Shown here piece after piece: positions 25,408 through 35,359 of a DNA stretch of 57,427 bases (the stretch's first letter is position 1; every line of letters starts with the position of its first letter). The notes beneath the pieces are model-generated. The model worked only from the letters and a program-made list of their open reading frames with translations. It did no database searches and had not been told where the DNA came from. The position numbers and the translations under genes were made by a program. Source of the DNA: an uncultured Bacteroidia bacterium (GTDB lineage Bacteria > Bacteroidota > Bacteroidia > NS11-12g > UBA955); NCBI GenBank assembly GCA_943789135.1, contig CALSSY010000020.1, forward strand, positions 1 to 57,427, given 5' to 3'.

Positions 25408-25818
25408 TTACCAGAAAATTGCCGCAATGAATATTCCAGCAGTATCGGCTAATAAATCGGCCCACTCCGCTTCTCTCCCCCAATTCAAATAAAATTGGGT
25501 GACCTCAACAAATGCTCCAGTTCCTATCATTACAACAATTCCCCAAAGTCGCTCTTTCTTATCCCCGCGCCTATTAAAAAATTTACTCATACCTAAGTCG
25601 TTTCTGGATAAATAAAAATTCGAATAGAGACCGTACCAAATACCCCAGAAAACAAAATGCGCCAACTTATCAATTGGCAAGCCTTCCAACCAGAAAGGCA
25701 GTGTTAGAATATCGACAGATTTTTTTGGTCTTAGGGTCAAGTATAAAATCAAAAATCCCCACGTTAACGCGGGGATTAATGGATAATTCTTTTTTATAAT
25801 TTTAAAAAGAGAGGACAT
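25408..25818 (-). CDS. VanZ-like membrane protein
   Basis: From the ATG at 25818 (MSSLFKIIKKNYP) the protein is 136 residues with about four transmembrane helices. VanZ-like features are YLTLRPKKS after the first helix, DKLAHFVFWGIWYGLYS, GAFVEVTQFYLNWGREAEWADLLADTAGI. The last acidic segment (E-x-x-Q...R-x-x-x-x-D-x-x-x-D) is the family signature. VanZ proteins affect teicoplanin sensitivity in enterococci, but the role of this widespread group is unknown. It follows gcvH by 5 bases and is probably co-transcribed. The frame is open further upstream within gcvH, but those starts give no membrane-protein N-terminus. Confidence 0.8.
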   Translation of the reverse strand: MSSLFKIIKKNYPLIPALTWGFLILYLTLRPKKSVDILTLPFWLEGLPIDKLAHFVFWGIWYGLYSNFYLSRNDLGMSKFFNRRGDKKERLWGIVVMIGTGAFVEVTQFYLNWGREAEWADLLADTAGIFIAAIFW

Positions 25819-25823
25819 CGGAA

Positions 25824-26204
25824 TTAGGCACCAACCATTCCGCGGTATTCCTCTGCACTCATTAGGCCATCGATTTGAGTAGCGTCGCTTAATTTTACAC
25901 GAACCATCCAACCGTTACCATATGGGTCGCTGTTTACGGTTTCCGGCGCATTCTCAAGATCTGCATTTACCTCTAAGATTTCACCTGAAACAGGCATATA
26001 CAATTCACTTACGGTTTTTACCGCCTCTACAGAACCGAATACCTCTTCAGCATCTAGGGTTTCACCTTCGCTGCTGATATCAACGAATACGATATCACCC
26101 AATTCACCTTGTGCAAACTCGGTAATTCCAATTTTAGCCTCATCTCCTTCTACCAAAATCCATTCGTGATCTTTGGTGTACTTTAAATTCTCAGGAAAGT
26201 TCAT
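25824..26204 (-). CDS. gcvH: Glycine cleavage system H protein
   Basis: This 126-residue protein carries the lipoyl arm of the glycine cleavage system between the P, T and L proteins in the cytoplasm. [41 protein letters not shown] with lipoyl-accepting Lys63, and [14 protein letters not shown] are family-typical, and length is normal. No other gcv gene is nearby. It sits between accD and vanZ on the minus strand, 11 bases after accD, and in Bacteroidota an H protein may also serve lipoate metabolism. Confidence 0.97.
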   Translation of the reverse strand: MNFPENLKYTKDHEWILVEGDEAKIGITEFAQGELGDIVFVDISSEGETLDAEEVFGSVEAVKTVSELYMPVSGEILEVNADLENAPETVNSDPYGNGWMVRVKLSDATQIDGLMSAEEYRGMVGA

Positions 26205-26215
26205 ATTTTTTCTTT

Positions 26216-27127
26216 TTAATGTTTCTTTTTATTCCAAATGATGGAAAGTAATGTAGTTAATTTTTGATTCAAATCGTTTCTTGAAACAATGAAATCTAAA
26301 AAGCCATGTTCCAATAAAAACTCGCTACTTTGGAAACCTTTTGGAAGATCCTTTCCAATTGTTTCACGTATTACACGAGGTCCGGCAAATCCAATCAATG
26401 CTTCAGGTTCTGCAATATTAAAATCTCCTAGCATCGCATAGGAGGCCGTAACACCGCCAGTAGTAGGATTGGTCATTAGGGAAATGTATGGAATTTTAGC
26501 CTTACTCAAAAGAGCTAACTTAGCCGAAGTTTTGGCCATTTGCATAAGCGAAAAAGCCGCTTCCATCATTCTTGCACCACCCGATTTTGAAATCATCAAA
26601 AACGGCGTATGTGTTGCGATACAATGATCGATCATACGTGCTATTTTTTCTCCTACGACACTGCCCATAGATCCACCAATAAAGGCAAAATCCATACACG
26701 CCACCCCCAGAGGAATGCCATTTATTTTACCGTGAGCCGTTCTAACTGCATCGGTTAAACCGGTTTTGTTTTGAGCCACCTTTATGCGATCCACATAAGG
26801 CGCACTGTCCGTAAATTTCAGTGGATCTCCTGAGCTCATCCCTGCATTAATCTCCGTATATTTCCCATTGTCAAACAACAATTCAAAATATGCCTCTGAG
26901 CCAATGCGATCGTGATAATTGCAACTAGGACAAACGTATAAGTTATCAATCCATTCTTTAGAAGGATGCACTTCTTTACATCGTTTGCACTTTTCCCACA
27001 AACCATCTGGTGTGGGTTTTTTATCCTTAGTTTTGGTTAGGATTCCAGAGAGCGTGCGGACATACCACTTCGAGCCCGAAGTGTTCATATCCTCATATTC
27101 CTCGAATCCGTGGTCTACCGTTGACAT
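26216..27127 (-). CDS. accD: Acetyl-CoA carboxylase carboxyltransferase subunit beta
   Basis: This 303-residue protein has a zinc ribbon ([14 protein letters not shown]...CPSCNYH, about residues 43-70) followed by the crotonase-like carboxyltransferase fold: [53 protein letters not shown] and [12 protein letters not shown]. With AccA it moves carboxyl from carboxybiotin to acetyl-CoA to make malonyl-CoA for fatty acid synthesis. It lies 9 bases after fbaB and 11 bases before gcvH on the same strand. Confidence 0.97.
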   Translation of the reverse strand: MSTVDHGFEEYEDMNTSGSKWYVRTLSGILTKTKDKKPTPDGLWEKCKRCKEVHPSKEWIDNLYVCPSCNYHDRIGSEAYFELLFDNGKYTEINAGMSSGDPLKFTDSAPYVDRIKVAQNKTGLTDAVRTAHGKINGIPLGVACMDFAFIGGSMGSVVGEKIARMIDHCIATHTPFLMISKSGGARMMEAAFSLMQMAKTSAKLALLSKAKIPYISLMTNPTTGGVTASYAMLGDFNIAEPEALIGFAGPRVIRETIGKDLPKGFQSSEFLLEHGFLDFIVSRNDLNQKLTTLLSIIWNKKKH

Positions 27128-27136
27128 GATATCAAA

Positions 27137-28195
27137 TTAAGCAATGGTTACTGAAGAATCCAAATAAACGTCTTGAACCGAGTTCAATAACTGAATTCCT
27201 TCGTTCATTGGTTTTTGGAAAGCTTTACGGCCTAAAATCAGACCTGAACCACCAGCGCGTTTGTTAACAACCGCTGTTGTTACTGCTTCTTCGATATCTC
27301 CTTGACCTTTACTTTCACCACCAGAGTTGATTAAACCTGCACGTCCCATATAGCAGTTAGCCACCTGGTAACGGGTTAAATCAATTGGGTGATCGGTTGT
27401 TAATTCAGAATACACTTTAGGATGTGTTTTTCCGTGTTTAGTTGCATTATATCCACCATTATTGGTAGGTAATTTCTGCTTGATTATATCCGCCTGAATG
27501 GTAACACCCAAATGATTGGCTTGTGAAGTTAAATCCGCAGCTGTGTGGTAATCGACACCATCAACTTTGAACCCATTGTTACGAGTATAGCACCATAAAA
27601 TAGTAGCCATTCCCAATTCATGAGCCTCTTCAAATGCTTGAGCGACTTCGATAATTTGGCGATTGCTGTCTTCGCTTCCAAAATAAATAGTGGCTCCAAC
27701 CGCGGCTGCACCTAAATTCCAAGCTTCACGTACACTACCGAACATGATTTGTTCGTATGTATTGGGATACGACAAGAATTCATTGTGGTTTATTTTAACT
27801 ACAAAAGGAATCTTGTGGGCATATTTACGAGAGTTCATTGCAAGCACTCCATATGTAGATGCAACTGCATTACAACCCCCTTCAATAGCTAATTTAATGA
27901 TATTTTCAGGATCGAAGTATATTGGATTTGGCGCAAAAGAAGACCCTGCGCTGTGCTCAATACCCTGATCAACTGGAAGAATACTCAAATATCCGGTATT
28001 TGCCAAACGACCGTTTCCATATAAAGATTGCAACGAACGTAATACTTGTGTATTGCGGTTTGTTTGTGCAAAAACACGATCTACAAAATCTCCACCAGGA
28101 GTATGTATATGTTCTTTAGGGATGGTCGAGCAGGTGTGACCTAATAAATAGGAAGCATCTTTTCCTAATAATTGTTCGATGTTTGATTGAGCCAT
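27137..28195 (-). CDS. fbaB: Class I fructose-bisphosphate aldolase, FbaB type
   Basis: This 352-residue protein follows E. coli FbaB closely along its whole length: [105 protein letters not shown] and [16 protein letters not shown]. This DhnA/FbaB group cleaves fructose 1,6-bisphosphate through a Schiff-base lysine and needs no metal. It heads the minus-strand group fbaB-accD-gcvH-vanZ. A TATTTTTG -7-like box lies 33-40 bases upstream. The strong match to a gammaproteobacterial enzyme could mean past transfer, but the subfamily is also widespread in Bacteroidota. Confidence 0.95.
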   Translation of the reverse strand: MAQSNIEQLLGKDASYLLGHTCSTIPKEHIHTPGGDFVDRVFAQTNRNTQVLRSLQSLYGNGRLANTGYLSILPVDQGIEHSAGSSFAPNPIYFDPENIIKLAIEGGCNAVASTYGVLAMNSRKYAHKIPFVVKINHNEFLSYPNTYEQIMFGSVREAWNLGAAAVGATIYFGSEDSNRQIIEVAQAFEEAHELGMATILWCYTRNNGFKVDGVDYHTAADLTSQANHLGVTIQADIIKQKLPTNNGGYNATKHGKTHPKVYSELTTDHPIDLTRYQVANCYMGRAGLINSGGESKGQGDIEEAVTTAVVNKRAGGSGLILGRKAFQKPMNEGIQLLNSVQDVYLDSSVTIA

Positions 28196-28227
28196 GAGAA
28201 ATTCCTTATAAAACGTTTAATTTTGGA

Positions 28228-28235
28228 CAAAAATA
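28228..28235 (-). promoter_or_regulatory. Possible -7 element upstream of fbaB (TATTTTTG)
   Basis: TATTTTTG on the minus strand fits the TAnnTTTG consensus and lies 33 bases upstream of the fbaB start, in the gap shared with the divergent GNAT gene. No clear TTTG element was found at the expected distance. Confidence 0.4.
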
Positions 28236-28248
28236 ACCATTTTTCCCT

Positions 28249-28677
28249 ATGATTGAGATTCTAGAAGTGCGCAAGGGTGCACAAATGTTAGATATTTTCG
28301 AAATACGACGTCAAGTATTCGTAATAGAACAAGGTGTAAACCCAGAAGAAGAGTATGACGAGTTCGAAGATTCTTGCACCCATTTCCTCGCTAAATATAC
28401 GGGGATAGCCGCAGGCACTTGCCGAATAAGACAAACCCAAAACGGAATTAAACTTGAACGTTTTGCAGTTTTAAAAGCATATCGAGAAAAAAGTATTGGC
28501 GCTGCATTGGTGGAAAAATGTTTAGAAAAAATCGGCGCGGTCGATACGCTAATTTACTTACATGCTCAATTGCATGCGGTTCCATTTTATAAAAAGCTAG
28601 GCTTTGAAACGATTGGACCTCAATTTGAAGAAGCTGGAATTCAACACTTCAAAATGCACTACAAGCCTAACGCATAA
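28249..28677 (+). CDS. GNAT N-acetyltransferase, ElaA-like
   Basis: This 142-residue GNAT protein has the ElaA-type start IFEIRRQVFVIEQGVNPEEEYDEFE. The acetyl-CoA binding region is LERFAVLKAYREKSIGAALVEKCLE, a variant of the R/Q-x-x-G-x-G/A loop with KSIGA. It ends with YLHAQLHAVPFYKKLGFETIGPQFEEAGIQHFKMH, typical of the family. The natural acceptor is unknown. It is divergent from fbaB, and its 3' end overlaps the convergent glycosyltransferase gene by 11 bases. Confidence 0.88.
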   Translation: MIEILEVRKGAQMLDIFEIRRQVFVIEQGVNPEEEYDEFEDSCTHFLAKYTGIAAGTCRIRQTQNGIKLERFAVLKAYREKSIGAALVEKCLEKIGAVDTLIYLHAQLHAVPFYKKLGFETIGPQFEEAGIQHFKMHYKPNA

Positions 28678-29899
28678 GTTGGTTATAGAAACTTAAAAGT
28701 GCTTCCATATTCTTTACCGCACTATGTTGTTTTAAACAATATTGATGCGCATTTTTTGCCATTTGTATGGCCTTTTTACGGTTATTTAGTAAATCATTTA
28801 AAGCTTCCGCAAACTGTTCTGCATCATTAGCGATTGCTATACAATCGTCTTGCTTAGAAATAGGTAAACCTTGAACGGCTATATCCGTTGCAACACAAGG
28901 AACACCTAGAGACATGGCTTCTATAATCTTCATACGAATGCCACTTCCAGCAAGTAGTGGAATTATTGATATTCCGTAGTTCCGCATGAATTCTTGAGCA
29001 TTGGGGACTTCACCATGATTATGGACACCGGTTTGAAAAAACAAATTTTCATGTTTGCTAATACCTTTACCTGCTACATGAAAGCTCAAATTGGGATGTG
29101 CCGATTTAACTTTGGGCCAAACTTTACTCAAAAACCATTGGATACCTTGAACATTTGCATCCCATTCCATTGAACCAATATGAAAAATTGATTCTGGTTG
29201 TATTTTGATGTCCACCTTTAAAGGTGTTTTAACACTCGGCAAAAACATATGTACTCTTGGCGTTTTGAATTTTTCAAAAAACGCACAATCGTTTTGTGAA
29301 ATTCCCACAACCGCATCAACAGATTCAATTAATGACTCTTCCTCTTTTTTTAGTCTTTTTGATTGAATTCGGAGATAGGCTCTTTTCAACCAATTGGATT
29401 CATTTTGGGCCAAACGCGACCAAATTTCATGTTCGACGTTATGGGCTCTGTACACAAGGGGCAATCCATTATTTTGATGATCCTTTAAAGAGGACGTATA
29501 TATTTCACCCCAAAATGAAATAGACTTTGCAAAAATTGGAAAGGAATACAATCCCTCGATTTGAATCAAGTCAAAATTTCTTTCTTCTATTAGGGCCGAC
29601 AAATAAACCGATGCTTCTTCGTTGAAATAGCGCTCTAAAAAATAGCTCCCCTTAGAAAACAAATTTTTAAATGCATCCCATGGGCGTATTTCCGCATTTA
29701 AATCAAAGGGAATTACTTCACAAAAGGATATATTTTCTTCAATTGAAGATTTCGGAACATGGTGTTTTCTAGTATTGTAACTGAAATAGGTAACGGTATT
29801 TCCAGCTAAACTTAGCGACTCCAGCATTCTATACGTAGCCAATGCTCCACCATCGTGTAAAGGCCAAGGAATTCTATTTCCAACCACTAAAATATTCAT
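28667..29899 (-). CDS. Family 4/1 glycosyltransferase
   Basis: This 410-residue GT-B enzyme has an N-terminal domain with GNRIPWPLHDGGALATYRML (nucleotide-fold opening) and the acceptor region VYRAHNVEHEIW. The C-terminal domain has IFHIGSMEWDANVQGIQWFL, then IIPLLAGSGIRMKIIEAMSLGVPCVATD, the sugar-nucleotide E-x7-E type segment. It probably adds a sugar to a lipid-linked or cell-surface glycan on the cytoplasmic side. It starts on a 4-base overlap (ATGA) with the LptF/G permease gene. That pairing hints at lipopolysaccharide or lipid glycan assembly, but this is inference. Confidence 0.85.
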   Translation of the reverse strand: MNILVVGNRIPWPLHDGGALATYRMLESLSLAGNTVTYFSYNTRKHHVPKSSIEENISFCEVIPFDLNAEIRPWDAFKNLFSKGSYFLERYFNEEASVYLSALIEERNFDLIQIEGLYSFPIFAKSISFWGEIYTSSLKDHQNNGLPLVYRAHNVEHEIWSRLAQNESNWLKRAYLRIQSKRLKKEEESLIESVDAVVGISQNDCAFFEKFKTPRVHMFLPSVKTPLKVDIKIQPESIFHIGSMEWDANVQGIQWFLSKVWPKVKSAHPNLSFHVAGKGISKHENLFFQTGVHNHGEVPNAQEFMRNYGISIIPLLAGSGIRMKIIEAMSLGVPCVATDIAVQGLPISKQDDCIAIANDAEQFAEALNDLLNNRKKAIQMAKNAHQYCLKQHSAVKNMEALLSFYNQLMR

Positions 29900-31332
29900 G
29901 CCTTTGAAACGGTTTCTTTATTCAATGAAATTTTCTTTCTCCGAGGCTCCCATAAATTCCGATCTGAAAGGGCCTTTCTTGTAATAAAAATGGCAACACT
30001 CAAAAGCAAGGCTGAACTCATCCACATCCCCAACCAAACAGGCACAATCAATCCCTTACCCATCTTTTCTCCCGTTAGGTTTAATGCATAAAAGAGCACA
30101 AACAGCAACACACTAATAACCAAAGGAAGTCCAATTCCTCCTTTCTTAATTATGGCACCTAATGGGGCAGAAATTAAAAACAAGATCATCAGCAAGAAGG
30201 AAAACGCAAACTTTTTATGCCACTCACTTTTGTACAATGCTACGTCTTTCCATTCGTAATCTTGTGAAGATGCATATCCGTCTAAAGTACCTTTTATTCC
30301 TTTTGCAGTTGAAAGTGCTAGATTCCGCATATTCGCGCGTTTACTTGAATCAAAGTTGTTATATATTTGGGTATCAGAGAGACGTGTATAGTTGTCTGCA
30401 GGTCGAACTCTAGAATTTACACCAGGGAACAATCCAGGATAATGTATCAGTCGGCTTAAATATCTTTCATTGTCTGCGTAATGCTTCTCCATGCGTAAAT
30501 GAAAGGTGTCTATTTCCAATTGTAATTGTTTGAGATTCAGCAATCGATAATCGGTAGCAAGATGTTCCCGATTGGCAAAATTGAAATCAAGACTAGACAA
30601 GTCGACTACCATTTGCTGCTTTTCGAAATACATTTTATTGAATGGCAGTGTTTTACGATAATTTTCCACAGATGTCATCTCCTCATATCGAACGCCATTG
30701 AATAATGTAAAGTTTAACGTTCGTTTATCCGCAGAAAGCTTCATTGTTCCATCTTTTGCTCGGATAACATTCAATCTTTTACTATCGTCTTTTTTATATT
30801 CATAAATGAGAACATCGTGTACCGTTTCATCGTCCTCTTCTTTACTGCCCACTGAAATTGCAACACCATCAATTTGTTGGTAAAACTGCCCTGGTTCGAT
30901 ATTAAACGCGGGTTTCTTGGAGCGCACCTCCATAAGCATCGCTTTACCTTCTAAGTTGGCTTTAGGAATCACGTAATTCAAAAACAAAAAGTTCATTACG
31001 ACCAAACCACACATGAATAGGAAAACCGGTCTAAGAATTCTAATTAATGAAATTCCATTGGCTTTCATGGAAACCAATTCAAAGCTTTCTGAAAGATTTC
31101 CAAAAGTCATAAGACCCGCAACCATTACAGTCATGGGTAATGCCATTGGAACAAGATCCGCCAATGAAAGTCCGATTAATTTCAGAAGTACAAGAGTAGG
31201 AATGCCTTTACCGACTAATTCATCGATGTATTTCCAAAGGAATTGCATCAAAAACAAGAACAAACTCAACAAAAACGTCACGGCAAAAAGCCTGACATAC
31301 ATGCGAAGTATGAGCACATCGATGCGTTTCAC
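29896..31332 (-). CDS. LptF/LptG family permease (YjgP/YjgQ)
   Basis: This 478-residue protein has three N-terminal membrane helices with LADLVPMALPMTVMVAGLMTFGNLSESFELVSMKANG, the LptF/G hallmark. A large periplasmic jellyroll-type domain (about 125-370) follows, then three C-terminal helices (KKFAFSFLLMILFLISAPLGAIIKKGG). In the LPS export machine LptF and LptG pull lipopolysaccharide from the inner membrane with the LptB ATPase and hand it to LptC/A. A second paralogue expected for a heterodimer is not in the window. It is followed by the coupled glycosyltransferase gene. Confidence 0.9.
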   Translation of the reverse strand: MKRIDVLILRMYVRLFAVTFLLSLFLFLMQFLWKYIDELVGKGIPTLVLLKLIGLSLADLVPMALPMTVMVAGLMTFGNLSESFELVSMKANGISLIRILRPVFLFMCGLVVMNFLFLNYVIPKANLEGKAMLMEVRSKKPAFNIEPGQFYQQIDGVAISVGSKEEDDETVHDVLIYEYKKDDSKRLNVIRAKDGTMKLSADKRTLNFTLFNGVRYEEMTSVENYRKTLPFNKMYFEKQQMVVDLSSLDFNFANREHLATDYRLLNLKQLQLEIDTFHLRMEKHYADNERYLSRLIHYPGLFPGVNSRVRPADNYTRLSDTQIYNNFDSSKRANMRNLALSTAKGIKGTLDGYASSQDYEWKDVALYKSEWHKKFAFSFLLMILFLISAPLGAIIKKGGIGLPLVISVLLFVLFYALNLTGEKMGKGLIVPVWLGMWMSSALLLSVAIFITRKALSDRNLWEPRRKKISLNKETVSKA

Positions 31333-31374
31333 GATACAAAGGTACGCGAAAATACACGAAGCCTATCCTCGATC

Positions 31375-32406
31375 TTAAGGGGCAATAAAGACAAAATCAG
31401 AAGGAATTATACCGGAATAAAAGCTATTCTTAATGGAGTCGGCTTTGGCGTTCATAACCACCACCCTTCCTTTGCTTATATAATCAATGGCGTCAGAGAC
31501 GTAAATATCGCCATTTTGTGGATTTACAGAAAGACCATAACCTTCTGTATAGGGAATTACGGTATGTATAGCAACTGAAGGGTTTTTTAAATCCCTACAT
31601 TCAAGTTGTCCTGAAATCAAAATCCATAAAGAGTCTCCAGATACCGTTTTGCACATCCGATTGAGGTTATTGCCTTTGGGGAAGTCAATCCGATTCTCAA
31701 GCTTAAAATTTGAATTGAACTTTAATAAACTGGATGAGTCACCATCGCTAACCCCTACCCATAATCTATTTTCAGCATCAATCTCTAGTAATTGACATCC
31801 TCTTTGGCACTGGAATCTTTCGATTGATTCGTCTTCTGGATTTAATGTCCACAGGTACCCATCATACACAGCAGCAACAATTTTGTCGTTATAAACGGCA
31901 ATGTTTTCCGTCCAACCGGATCTCTGACCATTGGGATTTTCTAGAACCTTGAAGGTTGTAATTTCTAAGGTTTGAGTATCAAGCTGTGTGATGGCGTTAC
32001 TCTCCAAATCCGTGACATACAATTTGCCTTTATAGCCAATGGCATAACGAGGAGATTTACTAATATTTATTTTATGTTTGATTTTGAATGATTTGGGATC
32101 TAATCCTATTAAAAGTCCGCTGTTATTTATTACCAACCAAAATGTATTCCCATATATAATTCCTGATTGCAATACATCGCCTAGAGGCCGGTTATTGACA
32201 ATCTCAAACACATTGGACTGGAGTTTATTCGAATCGGGCATATAAACATCCAACTGAGCGTTATTCCACATGAAATTCCCTTCACACAATACGGCTACAT
32301 GTGCAGATTCGGAGGGTGTAAAATCATTATCGGGCTTCTCAGGTTCCTTTATACAGGAAACCATCCCAACAATAAGAACTAAAAAACACAGGTGAATTGA
32401 TTTCAT
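31375..32406 (-). CDS. btuG: BtuG-like surface lipoprotein (DUF5074 beta-propeller)
   Basis: This 343-residue lipoprotein has a signal ending at GMVSC followed by acidic IKEPEKPDND, consistent with surface-export signals of Bacteroidota lipoproteins. The body is a beta-propeller of DUF5074/YncE type: VLCEGNFMWNNAQLDVY, NRPLGDVLQSGIIYG, VINNSGLLIGLDPKSF, SPRYAIGYKGKLYVTDLESN, and repeats to IPSDFVF. BtuG proteins of gut Bacteroides have this architecture, bind corrinoids very tightly and cap BtuB. The assignment is supported by its place as third gene behind a cobalamin riboswitch and a TonB receptor. It is separated from the DUF4465 gene by 1 base. Binding itself is inferred. Confidence 0.82.
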   Translation of the reverse strand: MKSIHLCFLVLIVGMVSCIKEPEKPDNDFTPSESAHVAVLCEGNFMWNNAQLDVYMPDSNKLQSNVFEIVNNRPLGDVLQSGIIYGNTFWLVINNSGLLIGLDPKSFKIKHKINISKSPRYAIGYKGKLYVTDLESNAITQLDTQTLEITTFKVLENPNGQRSGWTENIAVYNDKIVAAVYDGYLWTLNPEDESIERFQCQRGCQLLEIDAENRLWVGVSDGDSSSLLKFNSNFKLENRIDFPKGNNLNRMCKTVSGDSLWILISGQLECRDLKNPSVAIHTVIPYTEGYGLSVNPQNGDIYVSDAIDYISKGRVVVMNAKADSIKNSFYSGIIPSDFVFIAP

Positions 32407-32407
32407 T

Positions 32408-33400
32408 CTAGTTTTGTTTCAAAATCTTTCCTGTTGCAATTGTTCCATCCTTCATTATGGCACTAACAAAGTAACATCCAGATGGATACCATGAAATATC
32501 TATTGGAAATAGTGCGGGAGGCGCATCCATTAATGCCCCGTGATAATCGCAAATAGTTAGGGATTCAATATTTGCAGAATTTGCAAAATTAATTTGATCC
32601 GTTGCTGGATTCGGAAAGATTGATAACTGTTGTTTCTTTGACTTCTCCAACCCATTCAATAAGGTAATCTCAATATTATCTAAAGCAAAATACAAGGGCG
32701 TATTGATTCCAAAATCGCCCACGTCTGAACTGCTCAATGTGAAATGGATTGAGTCAACCATTTGATTCGTCATTGGAACCCACTGCCAAGAATCCAGAAT
32801 GAAATTCTTGGAGTTATCTTCACTACGAAAATCGGCTAATACTACTTGAGTTTCTCCCACTAAAGTTTGATTTGCATAGGAACGTATATCCAGCACAAAA
32901 CTATCCTTATCTTCGGCTAAGAACTTTTTGGCAAAATTATCCCCTAATGCCATGCTATTGTAGGCAAAGGTGGTATTGGAGATGTAAAATCCAACAATTT
33001 GTTGTTGATTGGGATCTGGATTCAACAAATATGTATTTTGTGATCCTATTGCGTATATCTCCCCATTCTCTTCCGCGCCTTTTCCGGGTTTTGATGCATA
33101 TAAATGCTTCCCATAATCACTAGGCTCTAGGGTATTATAACTTTTCCTTGAGAATGCCCACATGTTCTTCCAGTACCCGCCAAAAGCCGTATCCCAACCA
33201 ATATCCATGCTTAGTTTTACAGAATTCGGTGCTTCATATTGGGTTTTTCCGTTGGAGCCGTTCCAAACTTCTTCGTTTGAAATTTCCGATTTGAGTTCTT
33301 CAAATCCGATAAATTCCAAAACTGTTGTTTGGGCATTTAGCCTAGTTAAGCTAGATATTCCAAAAAACAAAAGGCTAACCGCAAGCATTGTTTTATTCAT
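32408..33400 (-). CDS. btuH: BtuH-like DUF4465 protein with T9SS sorting domain
   Basis: This 330-residue protein has a Sec signal peptide ending near LNAQT, with no lipobox. DUF4465 features are FIGFEELKSEISNEEVWNGS, GGYWKNMWAFSRKS, ISNTTFAYNSMALGDNFAKKF, VVLADFRSEDNSKNF and DFGINTPLYFALDNIEI (about 25-248). The last 70 or so residues are a T9SS type A sorting domain (LSIFPNPATDQINF...YPSGCYFVSAIMKDG). DUF4465 proteins called BtuH in gut Bacteroidetes are surface lipoproteins that bind cobamides. Here surface delivery appears to use T9SS instead. It is the middle gene of the riboswitch-controlled operon. Confidence 0.82.
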   Translation of the reverse strand: MNKTMLAVSLLFFGISSLTRLNAQTTVLEFIGFEELKSEISNEEVWNGSNGKTQYEAPNSVKLSMDIGWDTAFGGYWKNMWAFSRKSYNTLEPSDYGKHLYASKPGKGAEENGEIYAIGSQNTYLLNPDPNQQQIVGFYISNTTFAYNSMALGDNFAKKFLAEDKDSFVLDIRSYANQTLVGETQVVLADFRSEDNSKNFILDSWQWVPMTNQMVDSIHFTLSSSDVGDFGINTPLYFALDNIEITLLNGLEKSKKQQLSIFPNPATDQINFANSANIESLTICDYHGALMDAPPALFPIDISWYPSGCYFVSAIMKDGTIATGKILKQN

Positions 33401-33411
33401 AATTCTTTTAT

Positions 33412-35274
33412 TTAGAGTTGTATATTCAGTTGTGTAAAAAAGTATCTAGGAGGCATAGGACGACCTGGCATATTCTGATAGGAAACATTTGTTAAGTTTT
33501 CTGTACCTATTTTGATAAAATTGATTTTAGATTTAGAGAATGCAGAAAATGAATAACGAAGTTCCATCGAAATCAAAGCATATAATGGCATCACTTCGGA
33601 GTTATCTGTCGCCGTAAATCTATTTCCAACAATTTGCCATTGCACACCAGCTCCCCAATTTTTTCTATTCCAATTCACATTTGCCGTGCTCATAACATCG
33701 GGGACAAAAATTTGCTGCAAAAAATTGGCACTTTCTATGGACTTAACGGCTGAGTTCACCCACTCTAAGCTTTCTTTAAATTCAATCTGACTGTGACCTA
33801 ACACCAAAGTCAAATTACTTTGGAATTGAATACCGGTATATCTACCAAAAAATAGATTTTGAGCTGACCATAAGGCCCCTTGTGGCAGCCAAATAATAGG
33901 GTTGTTTAATTCCCTGTAGAAAGGTGTTAATTCAATATTAAATGATTGATTATTGCGTAATTTTCTTGTCCATTGCAAGCCAATTTCTGTACCCCACCCA
34001 TGTTCAGGAACCAAACTATTTCTTTGGCTCACTCGCCAATATAAATCGTTGAGCGTAGGTCGACGAAAACTACGATTCAAATCTGTTTTAATAACAAAAT
34101 TAGAACCAATAGACGTTTGTGTGCTAATTCCACCTGTAAGAATACGCTCATTCCATTCATATCGTGAATTAATCAAATAGTCCGTCTTTTTAATTACACC
34201 CTTCCAGGCTGTAAAGAATGCAGGTAGATGTCGTATTTGCGTTTTTTCGTAGAAACCCGATGAACCAGATTGTAATTGAAAATCAAAGCCATAAAACAAC
34301 TTCCCTGAGGTGAATTGATGAAAAGCTTCGGATTGAAAGAACAACATATTAGCAACCGAGGTATCGCTTATACCTTGATAATCGGTGTATACCAACCTAT
34401 CAGAGGTAACACCGATTTTCTGAGAAAAATGAGACCTTTTTAAATTGCAATCGTATTGCAACAAGTTTCGATACTGCAAGTCGGATTGAGTACCCAAAGC
34501 CTTATCCGAGCCAAATAAAAAACCGAGACCTCTTTCTACGAGGCCAATTTCTGATATTAGTTTGACCTGATGCTGCTTGTTTGAAAGTGCCCCCACTACC
34601 CTCATATTTTGGCTTTCAAGCTCACTATTAAACGAACTACGATTTTTTTGTGAAATGGGATCAAAAAATGAGAATCCATTTGAATTATTCATCCAAGAAC
34701 TTGAAAAATCAAAATAGGCATGCTCCCAGCCGCGACTCAGTCGCAGTCCCGTTTGATAATTGCCCAAAGTATTTGTGTTGAAATTGGTAATTATTTTCAG
34801 ATCCGAATTGAAATTCAGATTATTTCTGAGCATAACCGTGCCACCTACACTTCCTGAACCGTACATGGCTGAGTTCCCGCCTTCAATCACAACCAATTCG
34901 TCCACGCCAAAGGTAGAAACGCCATTAAAGTCCATCATCCCTAACATTGGATGATTGATGGGCAGACCGTTCCATAAGACTTGAGTTTGAGTTGCGTCTG
35001 CACCGCGCTTAGAAATTGTAGCAGAACCAGAAACTCCATATTCTTTTATAAATTGCGCGGCATCTTGCATGTTTTGCGAAAGCAACTCCGGTGTTTTCCC
35101 AGTAATCAATCTAATTTCACGCCTTCCTACGGTAGCAAACTCACTCCTATCCACATGAATATGGACCGTATCAACCGCAGGAACGGGAGTTAAAGGCTCC
35201 CAATTGGCAGAATCACCAAATGAAGCCAAACAGGCGGCGATATGTATAACATGCAACAGCATAAGCATATACAA
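33412..35274 (-). CDS. btuB: TonB-dependent receptor for cobalamin (BtuB-like)
   Basis: This 620-residue outer-membrane receptor has a signal sequence, then a plug domain: TPELLSQNMQDAAQFIKEYG, SGSATISKRGADATQTQVLWNGLPINHPMLG, and VVIEGGNSAMYGSGSVGGTVML. A beta-barrel follows to a C-terminal aromatic-rich strand (PPRYFFTQLNIQL). The GGNSAMYGSGSVGG stretch is typical of BtuB-type plugs. It is the first gene after the cobalamin riboswitch, with a leader of 85 bases between them, which makes cobalamin or another corrinoid the likely substrate. It would pass corrinoid to the periplasm using TonB energy; no BtuCDF genes lie in this window. Confidence 0.9.
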   Translation of the reverse strand: MYMLMLLHVIHIAACLASFGDSANWEPLTPVPAVDTVHIHVDRSEFATVGRREIRLITGKTPELLSQNMQDAAQFIKEYGVSGSATISKRGADATQTQVLWNGLPINHPMLGMMDFNGVSTFGVDELVVIEGGNSAMYGSGSVGGTVMLRNNLNFNSDLKIITNFNTNTLGNYQTGLRLSRGWEHAYFDFSSSWMNNSNGFSFFDPISQKNRSSFNSELESQNMRVVGALSNKQHQVKLISEIGLVERGLGFLFGSDKALGTQSDLQYRNLLQYDCNLKRSHFSQKIGVTSDRLVYTDYQGISDTSVANMLFFQSEAFHQFTSGKLFYGFDFQLQSGSSGFYEKTQIRHLPAFFTAWKGVIKKTDYLINSRYEWNERILTGGISTQTSIGSNFVIKTDLNRSFRRPTLNDLYWRVSQRNSLVPEHGWGTEIGLQWTRKLRNNQSFNIELTPFYRELNNPIIWLPQGALWSAQNLFFGRYTGIQFQSNLTLVLGHSQIEFKESLEWVNSAVKSIESANFLQQIFVPDVMSTANVNWNRKNWGAGVQWQIVGNRFTATDNSEVMPLYALISMELRYSFSAFSKSKINFIKIGTENLTNVSYQNMPGRPMPPRYFFTQLNIQL

Positions 35275-35359
35275 TCGGAAATAAATAGCATGGAGAGCTC
35301 AGACATATTCCATCTGATAAATCATACTACCTCGCTTTTATTCCCGAAAGCGGATTGTT

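Noticed and set aside
27137..28195. Recent horizontal transfer of fbaB from Gammaproteobacteria
   Set aside because: The protein is very like E. coli FbaB, but base composition matches the neighbours and the subfamily is widespread in Bacteroidota, so the case is weak without a tree.
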